A DNA stretch of 43,586 nt from an uncultured Bacteroidales bacterium (GTDB lineage Bacteria > Bacteroidota > Bacteroidia > Bacteroidales > Muribaculaceae). The stretch lies in contig CACZVR010000035.1 in assembly GCA_902784675.1 (NCBI GenBank), positions 1 to 43,586 of the forward strand. Direction: 5' to 3'. How positions within the stretch are numbered: position 1 is the stretch's first letter; every line of letters starts with the position of its first letter. The translations under genes were made by a program, and so were the position numbers. The notes below the pieces were generated by a model. That model did no database searches. It was not told where the DNA came from and saw nothing but the letters and a program-made list of their open reading frames with translations. Shown here piece by piece: positions 10,001 through 16,941 of this stretch.

Positions 10001-10496
10001 CCATGACCACCGAAGCGGGCGAGGTGCCACCCAGCACCTTGCGGTCCCACATGAGAATGTACCAGTCCTTGAGCAGGTCAAAGTTATACACCTTGTCGCT
10101 GTGCAGGAACAGGTCCAACGTCTCGCCGTAGAGGCGGTGTGTGGGATTAGCCTTCAACTGTTCGAGGCACTCCTCGCGGTTCCAGCGAATGATGCGCAGA
10201 TAGTCCTTGTGATTCTCGTAATCAAAGAACAACTGCATCACGTCCAGCGCATTAGACACGAGGCGCTCGTTCATGCGCGCGCCACGCAAATGCTCGTTGG
10301 CCAACTGCTTGAAGGCGTTCTTCACCAGGTCAAGCTGCGCCAGCGGGCTGGGAATGGCGGTGCGCGGATTCTCACTCAAGCCGCCATCGGGATCCTTGAT
10401 GCGGGCGATGTCGTCATCGGTGTACGGGGCATGCCCCACCCAATCCTCGTCGCTGTTCTTGGACGTGTTGTTGCTGTATGATAATATTTCGCTCAT
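7056..10496 (-). CDS. Very large actin/Hsp70-fold (ASKHA) ATPase
   Basis: 1146 residues, far longer than MreB/ParM (about 340) or DnaK (about 640). All three signature loops of the actin/Hsp70 ATPase fold are readable in the C-terminal half: phosphate-1 VDFGTTNTH (588-596, Asp589), phosphate-2 IDIGGGTCD (790-798, Asp791), and adenosine motif YFSGTGSK (947-954). About 580 residues precede the ATPase. They contain no recognisable motif, no signal peptide and no transmembrane helix, so the protein is probably cytosolic. It follows the tubulin-fold gene after 44 nt of heptad repeat and is the fourth gene of the locus. The overall size and layout recall SrfB-type proteins, but I cannot confirm that relation by eye. 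It could be a polymerising actin homologue or an Hsp70-like remodeller. Confidence 0.85.
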   Translation of the reverse strand: MSEILSYSNNTSKNSDEDWVGHAPYTDDDIARIKDPDGGLSENPRTAIPSPLAQLDLVKNAFKQLANEHLRGARMNERLVSNALDVMQLFFDYENHKDYLRIIRWNREECLEQLKANPTHRLYGETLDLFLHSDKVYNFDLLKDWYILMWDRKVLGGTSPASVVMAAPALGTIDAIKVEQGVSLFGETRHLWVRDEDFVYYMYLLMNAYPTLRLHCGEVYSYMQKNLEPLRQNRPELYQRITTVIPNLDALDEGRAGTVLEQLEHSYDPFGGGIDVSVLGARFYHKRVLDIRTAASESDFVITPTMPQDRNELPLVLVNGFNGSVEHYRYIDKEWDSATQVYAGGLPLSDRKLPDTSIQYPFVTTDDFLTDTIVRLDSGCVIDTDHFFDGNLKPRTPQPTCGYLLPLKPLLFTYFDTEYLKGSIGGRHVIDIEEFADGSVMVTLRIRVKKGENRYIEMSRKYFPINDHTWTFDERRGTGRVLGATLSTSIFPFVKTEANDDYTVELFTMIESGGATLRFYKNGIKTDGLNVRDNIRSHSGYSTTYYDVDGSFDYMEVSIQNHLGRSSGVIIPQWKPYAPSAKELIFAVDFGTTNTHVEWAERGQPSQPFTFEYGSQQVLVASLHKPKSLEYAEQVQRVEFVPREIDSVYGFPLRSALARNENSGVGSELFSDVNIPFLYERRYFHGYEVTTNLKWKGDTELARSFLRELTLLIKAKALLENADLRRTEVVFFYPVSMGGADRDMLERTWSELFSTYIGADSDHLRSYPESLAPAYYYSGAEVAGSSYVSIDIGGGTCDTVIYQPTEDRMSSEPVAISSFRFAGNAIFGDGFTDKDADNNPLLQHYTRYFKQLIENDKVGNLAYLSSILNDIMAQKRSEDINAFLFSIENVEELRTLREIDRNLYSYNALLRNDSQRRLIFMYFYSAIIYYIAQAMKQRGYEMPKQIYFSGTGSKILNILGSLSRINMLTQTIVERVYGQQYRENFEIKIEDKCPKQITCRGGIKLENKRLEGQADVARYSPINVKRMRYCCSMLGQDDLTMEQVESIEVRERLVEKAKEFNQFFVQLCDAVIKDEFGIENNVLRLFESVVDDNLANYLTAGINTFLKGRYNPTDVVEDVPFFYPIIGVIRHNLLKNLRNDVISKFR

Positions 10497-10534
10497 AGTT
10501 AGTTTCTAGTCCTTAGTCCTTAGTTTTTAGATCT
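10497..10534 (-). repeat. Heptad intergenic repeat, ACTA core
   Basis: On the minus strand the gap reads as 7-nt units AAAACTA, AGGACTA, AGGACTA, GAAACTA, ending directly at ACT-ATG of the actin-fold gene. There is no Shine-Dalgarno. The same units occur upstream of the tubulin-fold gene. Confidence 0.85.
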
Positions 10535-10540
10535 TTGAAC

Positions 10541-12064
10541 TTAGTTGATGTTCTCGTAGCGTTCGGTGAAAATCTTGTGGGCCGCCTTGTCGAACAAGTC
10601 AAGCAGTTTGAATTCCACCGTGCGGTCGCTGTAACTGGGATTGTCCTTGCTCAGGCGGTTCATCTCGGCCTTGAAGACGTTGTTGTCCACATTCTTGTGA
10701 CCGAACAGCGCCTTGCGCACACTCACACCGTCTATGGCGTGAGACATGTCAATCTCACCAGGCTTGAAGAAGGCCACGCTGCGCATATTGTCGTTCATCT
10801 CGGTGAGCCACTGCGCATAGGCGAGCAGGAACTGGTCCATCAAGGTGCGGTAGAACTGCGAAGCGAGGAAGTCGCTCTTGATCTTGGGAGCGTCCTCGGT
10901 GAATCCCTGTCCGATGATGTCCTTGAATCCAGTCGTCAAGAACAGGAACAGCAGGTGGAACTTGCACATGGGCTCATAGATGAGCTGGCGTGTGCGGTGC
11001 CCCAACGACAGGAAATTGATGCTCAAGTCATCCTTGGCGAGAGCATACTCATAGGCCGTCGTGGGCAAGGGATATCCGTCGGGGTCGGTCAACTTGCTGT
11101 CGGGCATGCCGATGAAGTCCAGCGGCGCCAAGGCACCGATCAACTCGATGAAATGGGCATTGTTGCGCTGGCCGTGCTCACCCGGGTCATACAGATAGGG
11201 CTTGCTTCTCACCTGATCTCCCAAGTAGTAGATACTGTTCACGTTGCTGTCGTTAGCACCGGTGAGCGTGTTCTTGTAGTAGTACAATGCGCTCTGCGTC
11301 TTGACGATAAAGTCGCTTGTGGCAATGCGCTGGTCCTGCTTGTTGCCCTCGAGGGTGAAATAGGGCAATACCGTGAGTCCTCCAATCGGGGCGCGGCTCA
11401 AAGCATCACGGTTCTCGATTCCCTCGAGATTGGCAGCCTGGCGGATATTCTTCACCATGATGGGGAATCCCGAGGCTCCAGTACCACCGAAGATGGAACT
11501 GATGAAGAAGATGCGGTCACCCTGACGGAAGATGTTGCTGAAGGCCTTGAACTCGTTGCTGTCCTTGATTTCGTTCAGTGCCACGCTGCCGATGTTGGGA
11601 CTGCCCACAAAGCCGATGTTCATCTTGTTTTCCAACTGGTAGTTGGCGAACAACAGCGACGTGAGCGCCTGGTTGGCCTCGTTCATCGTGTCATAACCGA
11701 TGAACTCGCGGAACTTGGCGTTCTCAACGGCTCCCAAGTTGAAGATGAACGTGTCGTTGAGCGTCACGCTGGTGTTGCTCATGATCTCACGCAAGGTGAC
11801 GATGCGATTGGCAAAGAAACCGTCGGCATTCGGGTCATTGCCGTACAACTTGCGCCTGATGTCACGGTAGTCGTTCAAGAGTGCCTCGGTTCGCTTCAGG
11901 TCCTCGTTGGCCTTGTGCGGGTCGATGATGACGGGCACAATCTCCAGGTCCTTGACCGGCTTGCCGTTCTCGTCAAGCGGGCGGACGCCAGCTGCCGAGA
12001 GCATCAGCAGCGACTTGAGCACGCGGGACCCTGTACCTCCGATAGCAAAAAGGAATAGTCTCAT
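10541..12064 (-). CDS. Tubulin/FtsZ-fold GTPase-like protein
   Basis: 507 residues, cytosolic. The N-terminus MRLFLFAIGGTGSRVL (T1 loop, residues 7-14) and IFGGTGASGFP (191-201) give the two glycine-rich nucleotide-binding loops of the tubulin/FtsZ superfamily; the second corresponds to the GGGTG[ST]G signature (T4). GFVGSPNIGS (151-160) lies where another phosphate loop would be expected. The layout fits the divergent Tubulin_2-type families rather than true FtsZ (length over 500, FGGTGASG instead of GGGTGTG). No catalytic T7 NxDxxD loop could be identified confidently, so GTPase activity is uncertain. It is third in the locus, just ahead of the actin-fold ATPase. Alternatives, such as a Rossmann dehydrogenase, are unlikely because the second G-loop is characteristic. 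Confidence 0.82.
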   Translation of the reverse strand: MRLFLFAIGGTGSRVLKSLLMLSAAGVRPLDENGKPVKDLEIVPVIIDPHKANEDLKRTEALLNDYRDIRRKLYGNDPNADGFFANRIVTLREIMSNTSVTLNDTFIFNLGAVENAKFREFIGYDTMNEANQALTSLLFANYQLENKMNIGFVGSPNIGSVALNEIKDSNEFKAFSNIFRQGDRIFFISSIFGGTGASGFPIMVKNIRQAANLEGIENRDALSRAPIGGLTVLPYFTLEGNKQDQRIATSDFIVKTQSALYYYKNTLTGANDSNVNSIYYLGDQVRSKPYLYDPGEHGQRNNAHFIELIGALAPLDFIGMPDSKLTDPDGYPLPTTAYEYALAKDDLSINFLSLGHRTRQLIYEPMCKFHLLFLFLTTGFKDIIGQGFTEDAPKIKSDFLASQFYRTLMDQFLLAYAQWLTEMNDNMRSVAFFKPGEIDMSHAIDGVSVRKALFGHKNVDNNVFKAEMNRLSKDNPSYSDRTVEFKLLDLFDKAAHKIFTERYENIN

Positions 12065-12108
12065 ATTTAGTTGTCAGTCCTTAGTCCTTAGTTTTTAGTC
12101 TTTAGTTT
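12065..12108 (-). repeat. Heptad intergenic repeat, ACTA core
   Basis: On the minus strand the 44-nt gap is almost entirely 7-nt units: AAAACTA, AAGACTA, AAAACTA, AGGACTA, AGGACTG, ACAACTA, then AAT-ATG of the tubulin-fold gene. It is the clearest of the tracts. Confidence 0.9.
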
Positions 12109-12564
12109 TTATTGCGGGAGCGGTGTGTGACGGCAGTTGCTGCTCCACCAGCGCATCGAGAACGACGCGATGATGTAGAGCAGGGCTGCAAACAGCACCG
12201 TCTGCATCTCGAATTGGATGGATTCACCGACGTACATCAGTCCGTTGTCGGCAAACACCGTGTCGTTGTAGATGTAGCAAATCACAGGCGCCAAAACAGC
12301 CACCACGCCCAGCACTGCCAGCCAGTGGTACCAACGGTCGAATTTCACTGAGTTGATGGCATAGTAATAGATGGCTGCCCCACCCCATGCCACAGCAATG
12401 GTGATGGCGGCAATCACGGGATACATGCTCAGGTTATACATCTTGTCGTTGTACCCCTGGTTGAAGTACATGACTTCCCAAATGTTAAACCCATCGGTGC
12501 AGCTCAAGATGAAAAACAGCACGGTAATTCCAATACCAACGAGCAAATATACTAAATGTTTCAT
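12109..12564 (-). CDS. Small four-helix inner-membrane protein
   Basis: 151 residues with four predicted transmembrane segments (about 4-20, 48-68, 81-98 and 120-138) joined by short loops, and a short basic/Pro tail. It has no recognisable family motif. The ATG at 12564 follows the stop of the VWA lipoprotein gene by 13 nt, so the two are almost certainly co-transcribed. It is the second gene of the six-gene locus. It could be the membrane platform linking the outer or periplasmic VWA lipoprotein to the cytosolic NTPases; that is inference from position alone. Confidence 0.75.
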   Translation of the reverse strand: MKHLVYLLVGIGITVLFFILSCTDGFNIWEVMYFNQGYNDKMYNLSMYPVIAAITIAVAWGGAAIYYYAINSVKFDRWYHWLAVLGVVAVLAPVICYIYNDTVFADNGLMYVGESIQFEMQTVLFAALLYIIASFSMRWWSSNCRHTPLPQ

Positions 12565-12577
12565 TTTTCTTATATGC

Positions 12578-14050
12578 TTATTTTTGCAGTTTGATGACTA
12601 TCTCAAAAAAGTTGTTGCCGCCTTTCATGGCATCGAACATGCCACTCAACAGTTGCTCCAATCCCAACGTCGTCGTGGCGAACGAACCACCGGCGCTGAC
12701 ATCATTGCTGCTGGACGATTCATGAATCCATGCCGGCAACTCGTTGCGCAAAGCAATGCGGACCTCGTCACGCGGGCTCTTCAGGTCGCCCACGAGAGTG
12801 AGGATGTGGGTCATGCCCTCAAGATACTCCTTGTTGTTGGCGGTGACCATGCCCGGCTCGATGGGCTGAATGCTCAATGTGTAACCATCGATGCTCTGCA
12901 CGTCATAGTTTGCGACATCGGTCAGCAGGGCATCATCCTTGAGCAATCCGCTCAAGTTAGCGGCCAACGAGAAACACAGTTTGCCCGTCTGGCGGTCACC
13001 GTCACACTTGGCAAGCACGATGCCGTCGCCGTGCTTGACACGGAAACGGCCCGCATTGTCCTTCCACTCGGGCAGCACGCGGCAATCAATCTCGCTTGAG
13101 CCCTGGTTGAAACGATAGCTGTTGCGCACGCCGTTGGCATCGAGCACACCGCTGTAGCGCGAATCCTGCGCAAGCTGGTCCATCGCGTCGTTGTCGGCAA
13201 TGATGACCAGATAGAACGGGCGCTTGCCATTGTAGTCAAACGGCACGCCGTTATAGGGGTAGTACTTGCCGCTGTAGTCGCCCATGAACTGCTGCACCAC
13301 CACACTCTTGCCCTTGTATTGCGCAAAGGCACGGGTGGCCAAACTGTTCTCCTCGTTGAAAATCTTGTCCAGACTGACGCCATGGGTGTCCTTGGGCGAA
13401 TAGATGAGGTCGCTCACCAGCACGCTCACATTGCCGGGGCGCTGCGCCTCAAGAATCTTGTTGAAAATCAACTGAAAGTCGGTGTAACTGGCATCACCGG
13501 TTCCTGCCGTGCTGGCATAGATGTCACGATCCTGCAGGAACTCGTCCACACTGTGACTGTAAGGGTAGATGCCGTCGTTCACGATGTTGATGTCCACCTT
13601 GCTGCCGGCAGGGAAGTGGTTGATCAGGTCGTTGACAGCCTTCTTCAACTGGCCGCCTCCACCACGCGAGTCATAGGGGACCATCGAGCCACTGCGCTCA
13701 AAATAGACCGTGAGCGACAGGTTATCCACGCCGCCATAGGGACGTGTGTCCCAATGCATGGGTGGACGCAGGCTGGACCCAATCTGCTCAATCAGGTCAT
13801 ACATCTTCTTGTGGTCCACCCTACCCTCGGCAGTGACAAAATCACTGTACTTGTCGGGATTGGCGGTGACCAGCGCACACAACGAGTCATAGGCGGCACG
13901 CGTCGTGTCGCCACTCACCAACACACTGCGCACAGCCTTGTCCAGGTTTCCGTGTCCACCACAGGACAGCAGTCCGCCAAGCAATGCGCAACACACCAGC
14001 AGTGCTGGCAGTCGTCTGATATTGATCATCTTTAATCTTCTTGTCTTCAT
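12578..14050 (-). CDS. VWA-like lipoprotein with an altered MIDAS motif
   Basis: 490 residues. Lipoprotein signal with lipobox LLSC, Cys30 (an in-frame ATG at codon 8 would shorten the signal to a more usual length). Residues about 108-330 look like a von Willebrand factor A fold: strand LSLTVYFERSGSM (111-123), helix QLKKAVNDLINHF, strand KVDINIVND, helix DFQLIFNKIL, strand NVSVLVSDLIY (Asp214). The MIDAS DxSxS is replaced by E118-R-S120-G-S122. T190/D191 could supply the third metal ligand. The C-terminal 150 residues are beta-rich and unassigned. It is the first gene of the six-gene tubulin/actin locus, with a promoter element just upstream. VWA domains usually mediate protein contacts, so it probably senses or holds a partner in the periplasm or at the outer membrane. 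Confidence 0.78.
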   Translation of the reverse strand: MKTRRLKMINIRRLPALLVCCALLGGLLSCGGHGNLDKAVRSVLVSGDTTRAAYDSLCALVTANPDKYSDFVTAEGRVDHKKMYDLIEQIGSSLRPPMHWDTRPYGGVDNLSLTVYFERSGSMVPYDSRGGGGQLKKAVNDLINHFPAGSKVDINIVNDGIYPYSHSVDEFLQDRDIYASTAGTGDASYTDFQLIFNKILEAQRPGNVSVLVSDLIYSPKDTHGVSLDKIFNEENSLATRAFAQYKGKSVVVQQFMGDYSGKYYPYNGVPFDYNGKRPFYLVIIADNDAMDQLAQDSRYSGVLDANGVRNSYRFNQGSSEIDCRVLPEWKDNAGRFRVKHGDGIVLAKCDGDRQTGKLCFSLAANLSGLLKDDALLTDVANYDVQSIDGYTLSIQPIEPGMVTANNKEYLEGMTHILTLVGDLKSPRDEVRIALRNELPAWIHESSSSNDVSAGGSFATTTLGLEQLLSGMFDAMKGGNNFFEIVIKLQK

Positions 14051-14055
14051 TCAGT

Positions 14056-14071
14056 CGGGAACATTATCCCG
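14056..14071. promoter_or_regulatory. Small inverted repeat at the start of the locus transcript
   Basis: CGGGA-acatta-TCCCG lies between the predicted transcription start (about 14074) and the start codon of the VWA lipoprotein gene. It could be an operator or a leader hairpin. Confidence 0.35.
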
Positions 14072-14080
14072 TAAGTTATG

Positions 14081-14088
14081 CAAAAATA
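14081..14088 (-). promoter_or_regulatory. -7 element for the tubulin/actin locus
   Basis: TATTTTTG on the minus strand matches TAnnTTTG. The -33 region is weak (only GTG at a fitting distance). Start near 14074 would give a 24-nt leader to the ATG at 14050. A weak -33 suggests an activator or a different sigma factor. Confidence 0.5.
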
Positions 14089-14102
14089 GTGCCTATTCCC
14101 TC

Positions 14103-14137
14103 AACACTCACGCTTTGCGGTGTTAAAAAATGTTTTT
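14103..14137 (-). promoter_or_regulatory. TTTTTAACAC...GTG motif shared with the broken receptor gene
   Basis: Minus strand ATTTTTTAACACCGCAAAG then CGTGAGTG. Nearly the same string (ATTTTTAACACGCTAAAG then TGTGAAAG) lies at 22524-22552 upstream of another gene. The inner part is an imperfect dyad (AACAC/GTGTT). Both copies lie 60-140 bp upstream of envelope-protein genes, so a shared regulator site is plausible. Confidence 0.4.
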
Positions 14138-14144
14138 CCAAACC

Positions 14145-15455
14145 TCACCGCTGCACCGACCAGTCAATGACGGTATCGAGCTTGCGCTCATAGTACTGCT
14201 TAAGGTCGTTCCAGCGATAGTAAGGACCACTGACAGGCGTGACGGGCAGCGTGGCCTCGTGCTCATTAAAGAGCACCTTGACCAGCACGTCGCCGGTAGT
14301 GCCCACCGGGCGATAGAACACCATCTGGATGTTGCAGGCCTTGGGGATGATGTTATAGTCCTGCCAGTACTCATGCAAGTGATCCAGGTCATCGCAACTA
14401 TAGTTCACGTTGTCAATCTCTAACAGACAAGCCAACGGCAGGACACACGTCTCGTGGCCGAAACGCAATTCTGCGCCGCGTTCACCGGTGGCGATGGCAG
14501 CATCGGCCTTCTGAATCATATCGCGCAACAAGGCACGCTCGATGAAGGGCATGCGGTTGCCGTTCTGGGGCGCATTGGCCCAGTGGATGTACCAATAGAT
14601 ATTCTTCAAGCGCCACAGCTCAAAAATCTCGCTGTTGTTGAAATAATGGTACAGGCTGATGCCATCGAAGCGGTGATGTCCCTGCAACGAGCCGGCAATG
14701 TCAAACACATCGCGCATCAACTGACGGCCATTCAGATTGGTTGCTGCCCAAACAGTGTCATTGACCAACTGAGCAATAAAACGCTCGGGGCGCAAATATT
14801 TCTCATACATCCCGTCTGAAATGGGGTCCACGCTCTTGCGCAGGTCATTGGCAAGGGTATCCTCGCCATACCCCCACCCCATATAGTACATGTCGTGGTA
14901 GCTGGCATCGGTGTAGATGCGCAAGTCGGGATTGAGCGAGCGCAGACGCATCGTCTCGTTCTGCATCGACAGGATGCAACGAATGATGACCGTGGACTTG
15001 GCATCAACACGTGCGTTGCCCCGGAACACCTCGGGGAAGTTGCGGAACATGCGCTCGGCAATAGCCTGGTGCTGCTCGGCGCCCTCGTCACTCAAGTCGC
15101 CCACACGCTGCTTGGAAGTCTCATACACATAATCAAGCTGCCGCAACAGCAATTCACCCTGCAGGTTGAGCATGCCGGCTTCTTTGGCCTTGGTCAGCTG
15201 CTTGAGCGGCCGCTCATAAGTCCTGCCGTTGGTGAGCCAGCGGCTGCCGTGACGGCCGTAATGGTCGATAAAAAACGGCTCATAGCCCGCAGGTGCAGGG
15301 GTCAAGTCGGGGATATCGACATCAGTGCCATAGGGATAAGCATAATGGTTGCTCGCCGAACGGTCAAAGTTGTTGATGACCTGCTTGCGGGGCGTGGTAG
15401 CGCACAACGTGAATGCGGCAAGCGTCAGAATGAGATATGATGTGATGCGTTTCAT
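14145..15455 (-). CDS. Secreted histidine acid phosphatase (branch 2; phytase/MINPP-like)
   Basis: 436 residues with a signal peptide (1-19). The catalytic signature of the histidine phosphatase superfamily is intact: R68-H69-G70-S71-R72 in DHYGRHGSRW, with the distal H334-E335 in RFGHETCVLPL as the proton-donor motif. Clade-2 enzymes hydrolyse phosphomonoesters, including inositol phosphates, and Bacteroides members include MINPP-type phytases. The periplasm or cell surface is the expected site. The start overlaps the stop of the upstream paralog by 4 nt (ATGA), so the pair is translationally coupled. Substrate cannot be read from the sequence; phytate or sugar phosphates are both possible. 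The two copies share framework and motifs but are clearly diverged, suggesting different substrates. Confidence 0.88.
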   Translation of the reverse strand: MKRITSYLILTLAAFTLCATTPRKQVINNFDRSASNHYAYPYGTDVDIPDLTPAPAGYEPFFIDHYGRHGSRWLTNGRTYERPLKQLTKAKEAGMLNLQGELLLRQLDYVYETSKQRVGDLSDEGAEQHQAIAERMFRNFPEVFRGNARVDAKSTVIIRCILSMQNETMRLRSLNPDLRIYTDASYHDMYYMGWGYGEDTLANDLRKSVDPISDGMYEKYLRPERFIAQLVNDTVWAATNLNGRQLMRDVFDIAGSLQGHHRFDGISLYHYFNNSEIFELWRLKNIYWYIHWANAPQNGNRMPFIERALLRDMIQKADAAIATGERGAELRFGHETCVLPLACLLEIDNVNYSCDDLDHLHEYWQDYNIIPKACNIQMVFYRPVGTTGDVLVKVLFNEHEATLPVTPVSGPYYRWNDLKQYYERKLDTVIDWSVQR

Positions 15456-16756
15456 TGCGGCAGTTGGATAATGGGTTGACGTGAGAGTTTATCGATGAAA
15501 TAGTCGCGCACATCGCTCCAATGGTAGTAAGGAGCGACATCAGTCTCCACGGGCAAGGTCGCCTCGCGCTCGTTGAGCAACGGCAACAGCAAGACATCGT
15601 CGCTGCCGGCCTTGCGGAAGTAAACGAACTGGATGTTGGTTGCCATCGGGAAGATCTTGTAGGTCTGCCAGTGCTGGTCCAGCGTTTCCAAGTCGGTCGT
15701 GCGATAGTCGGCACCGTTCAAGCCCATCAAGCAGCACAGGGGCAACACCACACTCTCGTGACCGAAGCGCAACGATGCTCCAGGGGCGGGCTCGTCTGAC
15801 GTGATGGCACGGTCGGCATCCTCGATGAAGTTGCGCAGCAGGTTGGCTTCCATGTAGTCCATACGGCACTGCGTCAAGGGTGTTTCGGCTGAATGAAGAT
15901 ACCAATAAACATTGTTGTATCGCCACACGTTGTAGATATCGTCGGCACTGAACAGGTCATACAAGTCCACGTTTTGGAACTGACGATGACTCTGCATGTT
16001 GCCCGTCACTTCAAACAGGGCGAGCATCACCGAGCGGGCTTCTTCGTCGCTGATGTTGGCTTTCACCCAACGCTGGTCGTTGAACAGTTTCTTGAGCATT
16101 CCCTTGGGGTTAATCCACTTCTCACGGTATTTCTTGACAGTGGGACTCATCGCGGCACGCAGGGGCTTAACCACGCTGTCGCGGTAGTTCATGTAGTACA
16201 TGGTTGCCTCGCTGGCATCGGTGGTGATCTTCAAGCGCGGGTTGAGCGAGGCGAGCACGTCCACCTCGTTCTGCATCGACAGGATGCAACGGATGACGAT
16301 TGTCGAGCGCGCCACAACAGGTGCCCCGTCCTGAAACACCTGCGGAAAATTCTGGAACATGCGGCGTGCAATGCCTTGATGCTGCTCGTGACCCAAATCA
16401 CTGAGCTCGCCCAAGCGGCCCTGGCTGGCCTCATTCACCTCGCGCAAAATCGTCAGCACTTCCTCGCCTCGGCGCGTGAGCTTGCCGTCGAGCTGGGCTT
16501 TCTCGAGCCACTCCAGGGGAAGGCTGTACGTTCTGCCATTGATGAGCCAGCGGCTGCCGTGACGACCGTAGTGGTTGATGAAAAACGGCTCATAACCCGC
16601 AGGCGCCGGTGTGATGGCCGGAAAACCCTGAGTGGGATAGGCCTGGTAGTTGTTGGCGCTCAATTTGGGGTTCGCTTTGAAATCCTCGCGCACACCCGCC
16701 ATGAGGGCCAGCGTTCCCACCAGCACCAGAATGAAAATACTGTAAAAACGTCTCAT
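15452..16756 (-). CDS. Secreted histidine acid phosphatase, upstream paralog
   Basis: 435 residues from the chosen ATG at 16756, which begins a normal signal peptide (MRRFYSIFILVLVGTLALMA). A longer frame opens with a GTG at 16813, but that would place the promoter -7 element (16783-16790) inside the gene and bury the signal peptide. Catalytic R65-H66-G67-S68-R69 in NHYGRHGSRW and distal FGHES (His-Glu) are intact. The sequence closely parallels the downstream gene over the whole length (PAPAGYEPFFI, AEQHQ/HEQHQ...MFRNFP/MFQNFP, IIRCILSMQNE), so the pair arose by tandem duplication. Likely a periplasmic or surface phosphomonoesterase acting on organic phosphates such as inositol phosphates. 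There is a 4-nt overlap with the next gene. Confidence 0.88.
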   Translation of the reverse strand: MRRFYSIFILVLVGTLALMAGVREDFKANPKLSANNYQAYPTQGFPAITPAPAGYEPFFINHYGRHGSRWLINGRTYSLPLEWLEKAQLDGKLTRRGEEVLTILREVNEASQGRLGELSDLGHEQHQGIARRMFQNFPQVFQDGAPVVARSTIVIRCILSMQNEVDVLASLNPRLKITTDASEATMYYMNYRDSVVKPLRAAMSPTVKKYREKWINPKGMLKKLFNDQRWVKANISDEEARSVMLALFEVTGNMQSHRQFQNVDLYDLFSADDIYNVWRYNNVYWYLHSAETPLTQCRMDYMEANLLRNFIEDADRAITSDEPAPGASLRFGHESVVLPLCCLMGLNGADYRTTDLETLDQHWQTYKIFPMATNIQFVYFRKAGSDDVLLLPLLNEREATLPVETDVAPYYHWSDVRDYFIDKLSRQPIIQLPQ

Positions 16757-16782
16757 AATCCTTATTGTGTCGTTTGATGATG

Positions 16783-16790
16783 CAAATTTA
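16783..16790 (-). promoter_or_regulatory. -7 element for the phosphatase pair
   Basis: TAAATTTG on the minus strand fits TAnnTTTG and would start transcription near 16776, 20 nt before the ATG at 16756. No good -33 TTTG is present at 19-20 nt; a TTTG lies only 12 nt away. Confidence 0.5.
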
Positions 16791-16941
16791 AGCATTATCC
16801 GCCAAACAGACACGCAGAATTAAGGTAAACTCCCAAAAATCCTCGCAACGTGAGCCGAGACGCCAAAAGGACGCTGCCACTAAGTCATTCGCCAATAAGC
16901 CATTCGTCCAAAGGACGAGCCCACAAGCAACCCCCTGAAAA

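Noticed and set aside
10535-12058. 507-codon open frame antisense to the tubulin-fold gene
   Set aside because: It mirrors the real gene almost exactly, as happens with GC-biased codons. The minus-strand product has clear family motifs and start context; the antisense product has none.
5666-12108. CRISPR array in the repeat-bearing gaps
   Set aside because: Units are only 7 nt, directly tandem without spacers, and lie between genes of one operon; no cas gene is present.
14103-14137. Rho-independent terminator between the phosphatase pair and the tubulin/actin locus
   Set aside because: The dyad is followed by A-runs on the plus strand and preceded, not followed, by T-runs on the minus strand, so it has the wrong polarity for either transcript.
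15893-16777. 294-codon plus-strand open frame opposite the upstream phosphatase
   Set aside because: Shadow frame; the minus strand encodes an intact histidine phosphatase with catalytic residues.
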